Source: Liolophura sinensis
Lineage: Eukaryota; Mollusca; Polyplacophora; Chitonida; Chitonidae
Assembly (NCBI RefSeq): GCF_032854445.1
Contig: NC_088295.1
Location: 90,107,836 to 90,171,835 of the forward strand
Length of the DNA stretch: 64,000 nucleotides
Direction: 5' to 3'
The position numbers and the translations under genes are program-made. A model generated the notes under the pieces. It saw only the letters and a list, made by a program, of their open reading frames with translations. It did no database searches and was not told the origin of the DNA. This document shows, piece after piece, positions 1-10,055 of the stretch; position 1 is the stretch's first letter, and every line of letters starts with the position of its first letter.

Positions 1-498
1 ACTGCATTTCACTGAATTGAAAAGAAAAATCTTGAAGACAAATGAAGTCATGCATGTATATGTATATGTTTTGAAAACAGGAAATTTGCATGCTAATGGA
101 CATTTTATTATATTACATTTTTTGGTATTCTGTCACTGTAAGAGATGACACATGCGTCCTATGATTCGATGAATTGCCCCAGTGTTAGGTATATTAATCT
201 GCGGATAAATACTACAACGATTATCTCAAATGTACACTCTTACACACAAGTGTGATTTCTTCCTGCTGTGAAGTTGTGTTTGAAACGTATGAACAGAAAT
301 CACTTCAGCAAAAAGGCACAGTTAAAATTATTCAATGTTTTCTTCGGATAACTCGATGTGAGGCATGCAAAATGACAGATGCATGCCTAAACAAAAAAAC
401 AAAACATAACAAAACAAAAACAGTATTGGCCTACCAGAAGGAAATATCCATCGGATAATATGAAGGGGTCCTGGTTATATAACTGCGAAACACATGTG
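1..498. other. gene-free stretch
   Basis: AT-rich sequence without a convincing reading frame, splice-site pair or repeat that I can name. The short open frames here have no recognisable protein motif. Confidence 0.5.
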
Positions 499-660
499 TT
501 TTTTTTTATTTATTTATTTATTCGACTGGTGTATTACGCCGTACTCAAGAATATTTCACTTATGCGGCCAGCATTATGGTGGGAGGAAACCGGGCAGAGC
601 CCGGGGGAAACCTACGACCATCCAAAGGTTGCTGGAAGACCTCTAAACACGTGTATCTGA
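499..660 (-). repeat. SINE family A copy (3' part)
   Basis: A TTTATTTATT tract is followed by the conserved block around ACGCCGTACTCAAGAATATTTC, then GGGAGGAAACCGG and a CGACCATCC block. The same order recurs near 21237, 25558, 27905 and 35229. The A-rich tail lies at the low-coordinate side, so the element reads on the - strand. The tRNA-like head seen in the copies at 21237 and 35229 is missing or too diverged here. The layout resembles tRNA-derived SINEs widespread in molluscs, but the family name was not checked. Confidence 0.75.
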
Positions 661-1059
661 TGACCGGCACAGCCCACAAATACCGTACACTCCAACGCCG
701 GGAACATGCCAAGCGGATTTTTTATCTTGTAGAGATGATGAACTTAATCCCCCGCGAAATACGCAGACGATATTCGCAGCATAGTTTCAGACACATTAGG
801 CGGGTTTTTTCGTTGATCGTCGTCAGTTGGTTATGTCAGGTGACCTAGTACGCCATGTGACACTAACAAAATTTCACAGGTCAGCACAATTCCGCGTTGT
901 TTGATTGGTCAGCTCGGTCGTCTTGATGGCCGAAATTCGCTGGAGCGGACACACTACGCGGAAAGAGCCAGTGTATTTCTTCCCAAGTATATGACATGTT
1001 CAATGCAAACGAATTTCGGGGCTGACAAGATCGCCGTCAAAATACGCCGTTGCCGGCGT
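661..1059. other. gene-free stretch
   Basis: No supported gene. It separates a SINE fragment from a fold-back element. Nothing else recognisable. Confidence 0.4.
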
Positions 1060-1853
1060 AGCTCTGTATGGCTGTGATTTCAGGGCTCTGATTACTTGTA
1101 CTCTCATAACCCTGTCTTGTTCCATAAGCTTATCTTGAAAGACCCTGTACTTCCCCTCGTCGTTTCAGTATACCTCTGCTGGGCACCAAATAGTTTGTCT
1201 GTCCATAGTCATAGTCATCTCAGCTATCAATTCCAGGTAGGTGTTCTCATGTGTCATGACTAATAAATCCACACAAGCATGAAACTATAGTTGAAATTGG
1301 ATAAAACTCTAACTCCAAAGGCCATGTTTGAATGCATACTCCTCACAGCCCATACAAGGGAGATAACTACGGACATTACTAGCAATTAGTATATTTTGTA
1401 CATCTTGCTTAATCTATTCTTTAAACGTTTGAGAGTTTTTATTATTCATGAATGTTGATTAGGGATTCCCTCTATGTCATTACCGGTGAGACTGATCCTA
1501 AACAATTATCCAGTATTCGTGTCAAAAGGTCTAACTCGCCTAATAGTGACAGTGATAATTGTGTACACCATTCGCTTCACTGTAATGGCAATGCATTCAA
1601 ACATGGCGGTTGGAGTTAGATTTTTTTCAGTTTGTCACTAGTTTCGTGCTTGTGTGGATTTATTAGTGATGACACATGGGAACACCTACCTGGAATTGAT
1701 AGCTGAGACGATTATGACTATGGACAGACAAATTATTTGGTGCCCAGCAGAGGTATACTGAAACCAGGAGGCGAAGTACAAAGGTGTTCTAGGTAAGCTT
1801 ATGGAACAAGACAGGGTGGTGATAGTATACGTAATCACAGCCCCACAGAGCTA
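1060..1853. mobile_element. fold-back (long inverted repeat) element
   Basis: Two arms of about 265-280 bases are inverted copies of each other: 1060-1338 and 1591-1853, with a spacer of about 250 bases. The left arm begins near TAGCTCTGTATGGCTGTGAT and ends near CATGTTTGAATGCAT; the right arm begins ATGCATTCAAACATG and ends ATCACAGCCCCACAGAGCTA. Shared internal blocks include TTGGTGCCCAGCAGAGGTAT and its reverse complement, and TGTGTGGATTTATTAGT. No transposase is visible, so it is a non-autonomous element of unknown superfamily. A single arm recurs at 6781-7034. Small insertions distinguish the arms, so the pair is not recent. Confidence 0.8.
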
Positions 1854-2839
1854 AGCCTTACAGAGATATCACAGGGGCGGACAGACTAAGAAATTTACAA
1901 AATACACCTGTACAAGAGAAAAATCCGTCTAGTGTATTCCCGGCTAAACTCATCTTTTGTTTGAGATGGAATTTTATTTTGCTTGGTATACCGGTATTTT
2001 CGGATTCACGGTTGGAGACCGTTTACTGGCCTCCATGAGTGGCCTGACCACTCACGGAATTTGCTGTGTAGGCCTTCTAAACGCTCGTCAAATATGTCAC
2101 CACTCTAACAAAGGGGGCGCTGNNNNNNNNNNNNNNNNNNNNNNNNNNNNNNNNNNNNNNNNNNNNNNNNNNNNNNNNNNNNNNNNNNNNNNNNNNNNNN
2201 NNNNNNNNNNNNNNNNNNNNNNNNNNNNNNNNNNNNNNNNNNNNNNNNNNNNNNNNNNNNNNNNNNNNNNNNNNNNNNNNNNNNNNNNNNNNNNNNNNNN
2301 NNNNNNNNNNNNNNNNNNNNNNAAAGGGGGCGCTGTATGCGACTGGCAGGGGCCGATTCACAAAGCCAGATTTGACCTAAGTCAAAAATTTTAGATCTGA
2401 TTTTAGAGCTTTATTTTGAGTCCTGTAAATTAAACTTTTAACCATCTCATCAATGATATCGTAAGACAAATGTTTCAAAATTTCAATTTTCATCACCGGA
2501 AATTAAACATGGTGACAACGTTTCAATTTTGATTTAAGTCAGAAATGTATTTGTGGAATCGGCCCATGATTCTCAACCAGTGAGGTCGGGCGTTCGACCC
2601 TCAGGGGCATCTGCCCCTGTCCGTGCATTTAATGCACAGATATCCCCTCCCGGACGACTGGATCTCCAGTTAGACTTCCCTGAACAGTGGAAATAACAGA
2701 TGTGGAGTAACCACTCCATCATATCCAAATTGGACATGCAAGATGGTCGCTACCAGACCGCGTTGTTTCTTCATTCTGTTAGATCTGATGCTTTTGAAAA
2801 TCTACAAATGTTTTTTTTTTTTTTGGTGATGATGAAGAC
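1854..2839. other. gene-free stretch containing the assembly gap
   Basis: No gene recognised. It contains 200 Ns. The segment around 2575-2700 (GTTCGACCCTCAGGGG and following) has the look of a decayed tRNA-derived repeat head, but I cannot assign it to a family. Confidence 0.4.
2123..2322. other. assembly gap (200 N)
   Basis: Exactly 200 undetermined bases. Both edges carry the same AAAGGGGGCGCTG string, so a tandem or dispersed repeat probably spans the gap and its real length is unknown. Reading frames drawn across it are meaningless. Confidence 0.99.
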
Positions 2840-2889
2840 AGAGAAGATTTGCCAACAGTGATTGGTAATTTGACCGACACCTGATTGGT

Positions 2890-3412
2890 TGGACCAGTGA
2901 GACATATGAGAGGTATGTGTTCAATAAAAGGGATCAACAGCCAAATGAGTACATTGATGCATATGTTACAGTGCTCCGTATCTTTGCAACCACTAGCAAC
3001 TTTTGTAACTGCCTACATGACTCCTTAATAAAGGACAGAATAGTACAGGGCACAAATGGAATAAACTGTCGCAAAAGATTATTACAACATAATCTCATTC
3101 TCGCGCAGTGCATCGACATCTGTCGAAGTAATGGAGGCGCCATCAACGCAACTTAAGGCAATGGGTGGAGACAGTGATCAAGTTAACAGGCTAGCGCGGA
3201 AGCAAAACAAGCACAGAAAATTCAAATCCATGGGCCGTAACTCGGGACAGTCAAAACAGAAAGTGCCTCGTGGAAAAATGATGTGTAAGTTTTGCGGCCG
3301 TCGTCGCGAAAAAAAAGAAAGAGTCATGAATTATGGCAAAAATCACTTCGAAATAAAATGGTCCCAACGCTTACAAAGGAAATCGTGTCCACAGTGTCAT
3401 CTCAGACTCTGA
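2890..3412 (+). pseudogene. gag fragment of the Ty3/gypsy element
   Basis: The translated segment starting near 2890 has the pattern of invertebrate gypsy Gag (a YIDAYVTVLR-type helix, then KDRIVQG). A second frame from about 3131 continues with a Lys/Arg-rich stretch and one CxxC half (CKFCG, near 3286) of a probable CCHC zinc knuckle; the His and last Cys are not in frame. The change of frame near 3150 and loss of the knuckle show decay. Gag normally packages the element RNA; this copy cannot make a full one. Assignment is by pattern only. Confidence 0.7.
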
Positions 3413-3509
3413 AGAGGATTCAGGAACTGAATACGTCCTAGGTCTTCAATCGAATTTACCAGACAATACGTCAGTTATAAATCACGAGTTTAGAAAGGGC
3501 GTGTCTGCG

Positions 3510-6174
3510 ATAATGTTGGTTAACGAGGTTCCTGTAAAGTTCCAAATTGACAGTGGAGCAACCGTCAATATCCTTCGTCAATATCCTTCTTCACAAATGT
3601 GTTAGCAATACACAGCTGCAGCCATACCACGTACTCAGCAAATGTGGAATGGGACAGAGTTATCTCCCATAGGCAAGTGTATTAGAAACGCAAAGGACAG
3701 AAAAAAATTTTTTTTTTAGATATGATATAGATAGGTCTAATAACAGTGAACTACAAAAACTTCAATGTTGCAGCTTTATCTGAAGATAAGCCTACAGCAT
3801 GTGAAGAATTCTCTCTGAATACGCCGATGTATTTGATGGTAAGTTAGGCTCCAGGTCAGTCAAGATGGTTCTTCAGGTTAAAGCAGAACTAATTCGACTA
3901 AAAGAGCTTGGTGTAATAACCCTTGTAGATGAATCAGCAGACTGGAACAGCCGAAAGGTAGTTGCCACAAAGAAGTCTGGTGAATTACGTATCTGTTTGG
4001 ATCCTAGGCCACTTAACAAAGCCATGAAGAGAGAAAGATATCAACTCCCGGTATTGGACAAGGTCCTACCTAAACTAGTCAAAGTCAAGTATTTTACGAA
4101 GCTTGATTCGGCGTCGAGCTGTTGGCATGTGCAACTTGACCATGAGTCGAGCCTTCTCACTACCTTTCAAGCTGGGTTTGGTAGATACAGGTGGCTTAGG
4201 TTTGCCATTTGGAACCAACATGAGCTCAGAAATCTTTCAAAAACGACTGTTACAAGCTTTGGAAGGACTTGATGGCCTCATTTGTATAAGCCAATAGCAT
4301 CACTATATATGGTTCGGATGATATATGGACGATGCTCTTATCGACTACGACGTACCTTTGCATCAGCTGCTTCAGAGATGTCGTGAAGTAGGGATTAAGC
4401 TGAACAAAGACAAATTAGAGTTCAGGAAAACAGAAGTCACCTTTCTAGGTCACCATATGACCAGTGATAGTCTGCGTCACGATCCATCTAAAGTTGAATC
4501 TATTACTAAGCTTCAACCCCGTACCAATGTCACAGAAATTCACCGATTGAATGGAACTGTGAACTATCAAAGTTTCTGCCAAAGTTGTCCGCAATAATGG
4601 AACCGATTCGACAGTTAACTTGCAAAGATGTTTCTGGGAACTGGTCGGAAGAAAAGCACAGAGCTTTTGGCGAAGTCAAACGACTAGTAACTGAAGCGTC
4701 TCTGTTAACTTTCTACAACCTGGATAATGAACTTGTTATCCATTGTGACGCCAGTGATAAAGGCGTTGGTTCTGCCTTACTCCAAAATGAGAAACCCGTA
4801 GCGTATGCCAGCCGAGCATTGGCGGATACCGAGGCCAGATATGCTCAAATAGAGGAGATGTTGGTAATCGTCTTCTCTCTAGAGGAATTTCACCAGTACA
4901 CATGTGGTCGACACACAATAGTTCACAGCGATCATAAACCGCTAGGGCTGTTCTAAAGAAACCTCTCGACAAAGCACCCAAAAGACTCCAAGGGATGCTA
5001 CTTCGTGCTCAACAATATGACATTGAAGTCCATTACTTGAATGGTAAGGAATTCATGCAACGGCTGAAAGACATAATCTTGCGTGGATGGCCGGAAGAGA
5101 AGGATCTCCTGCCAGTTCGGTTAAACACTTATTTTTACATCAGAGATGAGCTAACAGCCCAAAAACGGTCTTCTGTTCAAGGGTGAACGGCTCGTCATAC
5201 CGATCACTTTCAGACATAAAAAGTCCATACATCCTTCACATATCGGTACAGATGGCTGTCTCAGACGGGCACGCGAATGTGTTTTCTGGCCAGGAATGTC
5301 CACAGAATTGAGAGAATACCTGTGAGACTTGTAAAAAATTCGATGTGAACCAACCTAAAGAGACACTCTGTTTCCATGATCTCCCAGGCCGTCCATGGCA
5401 AAAGATACGCACAGACCTCTTTCACTTTGACGCGAAAGACTACTTAGTCACTATAGACTATTTCTCAGATTTCTGGGAAATAGACAACGATACCACTACA
5501 ACCAGTGTGGACCGTGCGCTCAAGATGCATTTTGCCCGCTGTGGTATTCCATGTGAAGTCGTGAGTGACCCAGGGCCACAATTCAATTCTGCTAACTAAA
5601 AGCCGAGTCCGCAGTAAAATCAGCGAAACGACCTCTTTGCAAGACAAAGGATTCGAACTCTGACCAATTCCTGGCACTACTCGATTTCCGAAACACACCC
5701 ACACAAAGCATTGGAAGGAGCCCAGCTCAACGCCTAATGAATCGGTGAACCAGGACGTTGCTCCCAGCCACAAGAAACTTACTTGCGCCGAGATCTAAAG
5801 AGAGATCTCTCCAAGCAAAACCGGAGAAAAAAGTTCTATAGGCCCAGCAGAACAAATAGGCCAACTACTACAATCGTACTGCGCACGGCTTACCCGTGTC
5901 ACATGAAGGTGATGTTGTACGTATGCGTCCATACATTAAAGGTGACTGTGGATGTCGCAAAGCCACCGTGACCAAGCGTCTCGATGAAATATCATACGAG
6001 GTCGTTACACCTTTTCGTAGGAATCGACACCAGCTGACGAAAACTAGTGAACCTATGACAAGGCAGCAATCCACAGAGCGCAACACAGTATCAGTGACAC
6101 TGCCGAGCAACGCAACTACTCAGAAAGCAGACCAGCCCAAGCCTGCTATGAGCGACAGTGACAATGTTCAGTGA
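3510..6174 (+). pseudogene. pol remnant: protease, RT, RNase H, integrase
   Basis: Protease: a DSGA active-site motif near 3547. Reverse transcriptase: the N-terminal palm from 3865, a LDP/LNKA block, then the catalytic Y-M-D-D at 4322-4333, separated by a frame break near 4270. RNase H: the HCDASDKGVGSALLQ block near 4740 and a HSDHKPL block near 4925. Integrase: a degraded zinc-binding region around 5190-5340, the first catalytic Asp near 5418 (TDLFHF) and the second near 5567 (VSDPGPQFNS). A Lys/Arg-rich C-terminal frame runs to 6174. Stops and shifts occur near 4272, 4597, 4956, 5186 and 5599. Order and motifs are of Ty3/gypsy type. Not functional as read. Confidence 0.85.
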
Positions 6175-6439
6175 TAACAAAACGGTTTTTTTTCTTATTT
6201 CAAAGTTTGAAAGCCTATGGTTTGATGCTCATTTCATATACATGTATGAAGAGGTACAGTTTGTATACTCAATCAGTTTTCATTGTTCTTTAACGACAAG
6301 ACGTGTTTTTCTTAGAGATTTGATGAACTTTCCAAGATATGTGTTCCAGAGTTTTTGTGTTTGTACAATACTTGTCTTTCTCAATTACACTACAGTGATT
6401 CCCTTTCCTGATTGTGTTCGACATGTAAAAAAGGGAGGA

Positions 6440-6581
6440 TGTTACATGGTCACGCGCATGCGCACTATTACATCGAGATGGTTGTATGCTACCGCATGGC
6501 GGTCAGTCCGTTCTAACCAGTAAAGCTCCTCCACTATTCACCTGGACTTGTCTTCTTCATTCTGAACCCCCGAATATAACA
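6440..6581 (+). repeat. 3' LTR of the Ty3/gypsy element
   Basis: A 142-base segment starts TGTTACATGG and ends CGAATATAACA, so it has TG...CA ends with a short inverted terminus (TGTTA/TAACA). It sits directly after the purine tract AAAAAAGGGAGGA. Very short LTRs of this kind are known among animal Ty3/gypsy elements. No partner LTR was found upstream in the window. Confidence 0.75.
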
Positions 6582-6780
6582 TTAACTGCAAATCAAACCA
6601 AGGCACAAGCGCCAGATCGCGTACATTTCCACACTCGGTATACATGATCAAATACATATAGTTCGCAACTTGTCTGACATTAGTTTTCCAGATTTGTCTA
6701 TGTTGCTAAAAGCCCGCTGGCTTGTCGATCGGTTACATTTTTAACTTTGGTCCTTATGGTGCCGTACGACGTTCATACAG

Positions 6781-7034
6781 GCTCTGTACGGCTGTGATTG
6801 CGTATATTATCACAGCCCTGTTTTGTTCCATAAGCTTACCTTGAACACCTTTGTACTACCTGTGCTGGCTTTAATATAGGCCTACTCCTGCTGGGCACCA
6901 AATACTTTGTCTTTCCGTAGTCATAGTCGTGTCGGCTATCAATTGCAACTAGGTGTTCCCATAAGTCATCACTAATTAATCCACACAAGCATGAAACTAG
7001 TGAAAACTGGGTAAATTCTAACTCCAACCGGCAT
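6781..7034. mobile_element. half copy of the fold-back element
   Basis: Matches the left arm at 1060-1338 in the same order: CTCTGTACGGCTGTGATT, TTGTTCCATAAGCTTA, CTGCTGGGCACCAAATA, ATAGTCATAGTCGTGTC, CACACAAGCATGAAACTA and TCTAACTCCAACCGGC. The second arm is absent; a minisatellite starts exactly where the spacer would be expected. Confidence 0.75.
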
Positions 7035-7370
7035 TTTTGATTATGGCCAAAGTGGGCACAGGGTGGTACAGGATGTGGCCAAAGCAGGTATACAGGATGG
7101 TATTGAGTATGGCCAAAACGGGTACACTGGATGGTACAGGATGTGGCCAAAACCGTTGGTGCACGATGGTACAGGATGTGGCCAAAACCGTTGGTGCAAG
7201 ATGGTACAGGATGTGGCCAAAACCGTCGGGTGCAAGATGGTACAGGATGTGGCCAAAACCGTCGGGTGCAAGATGGTACAGGATGTGGAAAGGCAAATCG
7301 GGCACATGTATAGGGTGTGGTAGAAGCCGGCGTATAGGATGGTACAGATTGTGGTCAAATCGGGTACACA
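7035..7370. repeat. minisatellite, about 35-bp units
   Basis: About nine imperfect tandem units built on GGCCAAAACCGTTGGTGC followed by AAGATGGTACAGGATGT. Several reading frames on both strands stay open because the unit lacks stops, which creates overlapping spurious proteins. It directly abuts the half fold-back element. Confidence 0.9.
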
Positions 7371-8419
7371 GGCCTATATGGTATTAAAATATCTCGAATG
7401 GGATGATAGTGATGCGGGATTCCCGCCAGATCTCACACTGCGTATTACACAAATGCATGTACATGCATATACCTGTCACTCTGATGCGTCCTATATTAAC
7501 CAGGCAATCTGTTAACACTTGCCAGCATGAGATGTTTTACGGCGCTTGTATTGTGGTACATACATGTGCATGCTGGAAGGTGCACATGTCAAGGCATTCG
7601 CGCTTTCAAACAGTGGGAAATAGTATATGAACCGGTACATCATGTAGGCCCACGTTTGTGTACATACATGACACGCCTTTGTATCAGTGAGGCAGGTGAT
7701 GGCAAACACAGTTAAGTACAAATGAAAATTAGGGTAAATAGATACAGCACGATGATTACACAAGAGAAGTACATTTGCCAGTTCACATAAGGGCAGAGTA
7801 CATGAATTAGGTACACTAGGTACATGTGTATAAAGGAAATCAATGGATCATTTTTCTTTTGTTTGAAAATCTATGTCACAAGCAGCATTGAATAATTAGG
7901 CTATACGGCTAGACTGACGCGCTTTGTTTCCATGCATGCGTATAGGCCTAAGCATGGAAGTGGAGCGTCGAAAGCTTTTCTGCAGGTAAGTTGTTTTGTA
8001 CTGGCCAAGGAGCCTGCAGACTCTCTGAATAAACATGATATCGGCCAACTCTTATCATGTTGACTTAGAGTTTCCTATTTGCAATACCGTAAAAGTGTCA
8101 CTAGTTTTATCCGCTTATTTTATTTTATCTGTTGGCTGATACACCGTAATACTTGTCATATTTGTGTAGTACGTCATATTCCAGAATATCTCCGTCACAT
8201 GTCGGCCAACAGCTTTATGAGTTGTGGAAATCGGGAGGAGCCACGGGGTTCATGATTTACTTCAGTTTGATTGCCTTACGGCACATCTGGTTTTTACACA
8301 CATATAAACACGTACAGAAATAACCAAGGTGCGGCATTTGTTTACTCAGGGGTAGATAACTGATACGTGAATAAGCTTGTCTGTTCCATTGGTCGCAAGA
8401 GTACACTCCCTTTAGATTA
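7371..8419. other. gene-free stretch
   Basis: AT-rich DNA with short open frames on both strands (for example around 7403-7763) that show no recognisable motif, splice pattern or codon bias. Nothing else supported. Confidence 0.45.
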
Positions 8420-8700
8420 GTCAGGTATCTCACTTGGAGCGCTGGCGTTCAGAATGAAGGGGATAGTGCAACGACTTGCTGGCTCGTATCGGTATAATGG
8501 CTCGGGCGGGGCGCCTTAATTTTTCTTCGGTAAGGCGTCTCAGTGAAGCAGCACTAGATGAAAGCACGATGGAAATCCGCCCTGCAACAAGGAGACACAT
8601 CACATGTACTCTAAAGATTCCTTTGTCGTCATATGACTGACAAATTGTTAAGTACGACATTAAACCCCAAGCACTCACTCACTCACTCACTCATTTAGAG
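8420..8700 (+). repeat. SINE family B copy
   Basis: Ends with GTCGTCATATGACTGACAAA, then TTAAGTACGACATTAAACCC and a CACTCACTCACTCACTC microsatellite tail. The same 3' block is found at 13260-13330 and, inverted, at 15361-15410. The middle contains a GGTAAGGCGTCTCAGTGAAG block that is also present inverted near 15470. The tail and copy structure are those of a retroposed SINE. Confidence 0.7.
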
Positions 8701-9982
8701 CTCCTGGATACTTCGAGTAAAGAAATAAACCCTGGCACTAATGAGTCCATCTTGATACATTTATGTTCGATTGTTGTTGATGTTGAAAGTCGTAGACCTA
8801 CTTTTCCTAAAAAATAATCGAATAAAATCATGTGGAACGTTTTAGCGACTTACAAGTGTATCAGCACTGAGATAGCCTACAGGTATTTTTAAATAATTTT
8901 AAATATTCAAAAACATCTCGAACTAGTTATCAGCTGTATTATGCAACAACTTCAAGTCACTTGGCTTCCTTTCCTCTGCCAGACAGGACGCTAAATTCCG
9001 AATAGGACAGTATGACGATGTCCTCTCCCAGATAGGACGACGCTGTCTGAATAGAACGATAACCTCTCAATGTGATATTGCCTAATAAAAGTACGCTCTA
9101 AGCCACATTCCTCCGTTAAAGCAGGATGACTGTTTCTCAGTGACCGATTTTATAATGCAGTGGTCACGTTATAATGACTTACATACGTCCACATATACAT
9201 GCAGTTCAATTAACCGGTTATTTGTCACGCATGAATGGGGCAAGACTTTCGGATCTATTTTTATGGCCAGTGTATAAAACAAATGTTCAAACTTCGCGTA
9301 TGTACTCAACTGCACATCCCACCATGGAGACGTCAATCTTGATTGGTCTGACTGACTGGTCGATTTGTTGTCTTGTTTCCAATAATATAGAAGTTATCGT
9401 TAATATATATATAATTCTGCTACTGGTGTTTACAGTATTAGGGTATTGGTGGGAGGGTCGTGGCTGAGTAGTTCTGGTGCTCAGTTGTCATTCGCAAGGG
9501 CACAGGGTTTGGTTCATATCCTGGTTCGGACAGGAACCTACAAGATGTTTCATTTCACTTAATTTCGGTGATGATAATTAAGAGGTCGACATCGCTCTTA
9601 AGACCGCTAAGATTCATTATTCGTAGAAGTTCTTTTAAGATCACTTGCCGTTCATCCATATGTAGAATGTCCTGTACATTGAACTCGCTTTTGCCTTTGT
9701 CACGTGTTGAAAGTTCTTTAGTTAGATGTCTGCTTGCCAATTATCTATTGGTACATGTAAGGTACTCCGGTTTCCTTCACAAGTTAAACTGACCTCCATC
9801 ATATGAGTGAAATACTCGGGAGAATGGTGTTAAACTCGAATGGGACAAATGAATTAAAGTATTTTCTGGTTTGTGTGTTGTGCAATTGGTTCCTCAGTTA
9901 CATGTACATCAGCATCGGGTGGTTGTCCAGATTACGACATTTCCAGCGTAGGAAATAATGAACATAATGAGAGTTGTCAGGC

Positions 9983-9985
<3 letters not shown>
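8701..9985. other. gene-free stretch
   Basis: No supported gene. Around 9455-9530 a segment with GTGGCTGAGTAGTTCTGGTG and GGTTTGGTTCATATCC resembles a decayed tRNA-like SINE head but has no identifiable tail. Confidence 0.4.
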
Positions 9986-10033
<48 letters not shown>

Positions 10034-10055
10034 TATAGATATATATATATATATT
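9986..10055. repeat. (AT)n microsatellite
   Basis: An uninterrupted alternating AT tract of roughly 45 bases, followed by ATAGATATAGATATATAT. Tyr/Ile runs in the open frames here are artefacts of this repeat. Confidence 0.95.

Larger units (their letters stand above)
2840..6581 (+). mobile_element. degraded Ty3/gypsy LTR retrotransposon
   Basis: Gag, protease, reverse transcriptase, RNase H and integrase segments occur in that order on the + strand, followed by a polypurine tract (AAAAAAGGGAGGA) and a short 3' LTR. The order places integrase after RNase H, which is typical of Ty3/gypsy rather than Ty1/copia. Every module is broken by frame changes and stops, so no complete polyprotein remains. 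I could not find a matching 5' LTR upstream of 2840, so the copy appears 5'-truncated or the first LTR has decayed or been removed. No envelope-like frame is visible after integrase. Confidence 0.85.

Noticed and set aside
1957..2394. Open frames spanning the N gap
   Set aside because: They depend on undetermined bases.
7037..7387. Open frames over the 35-bp minisatellite on both strands
   Set aside because: They are repeats without stops, not proteins.
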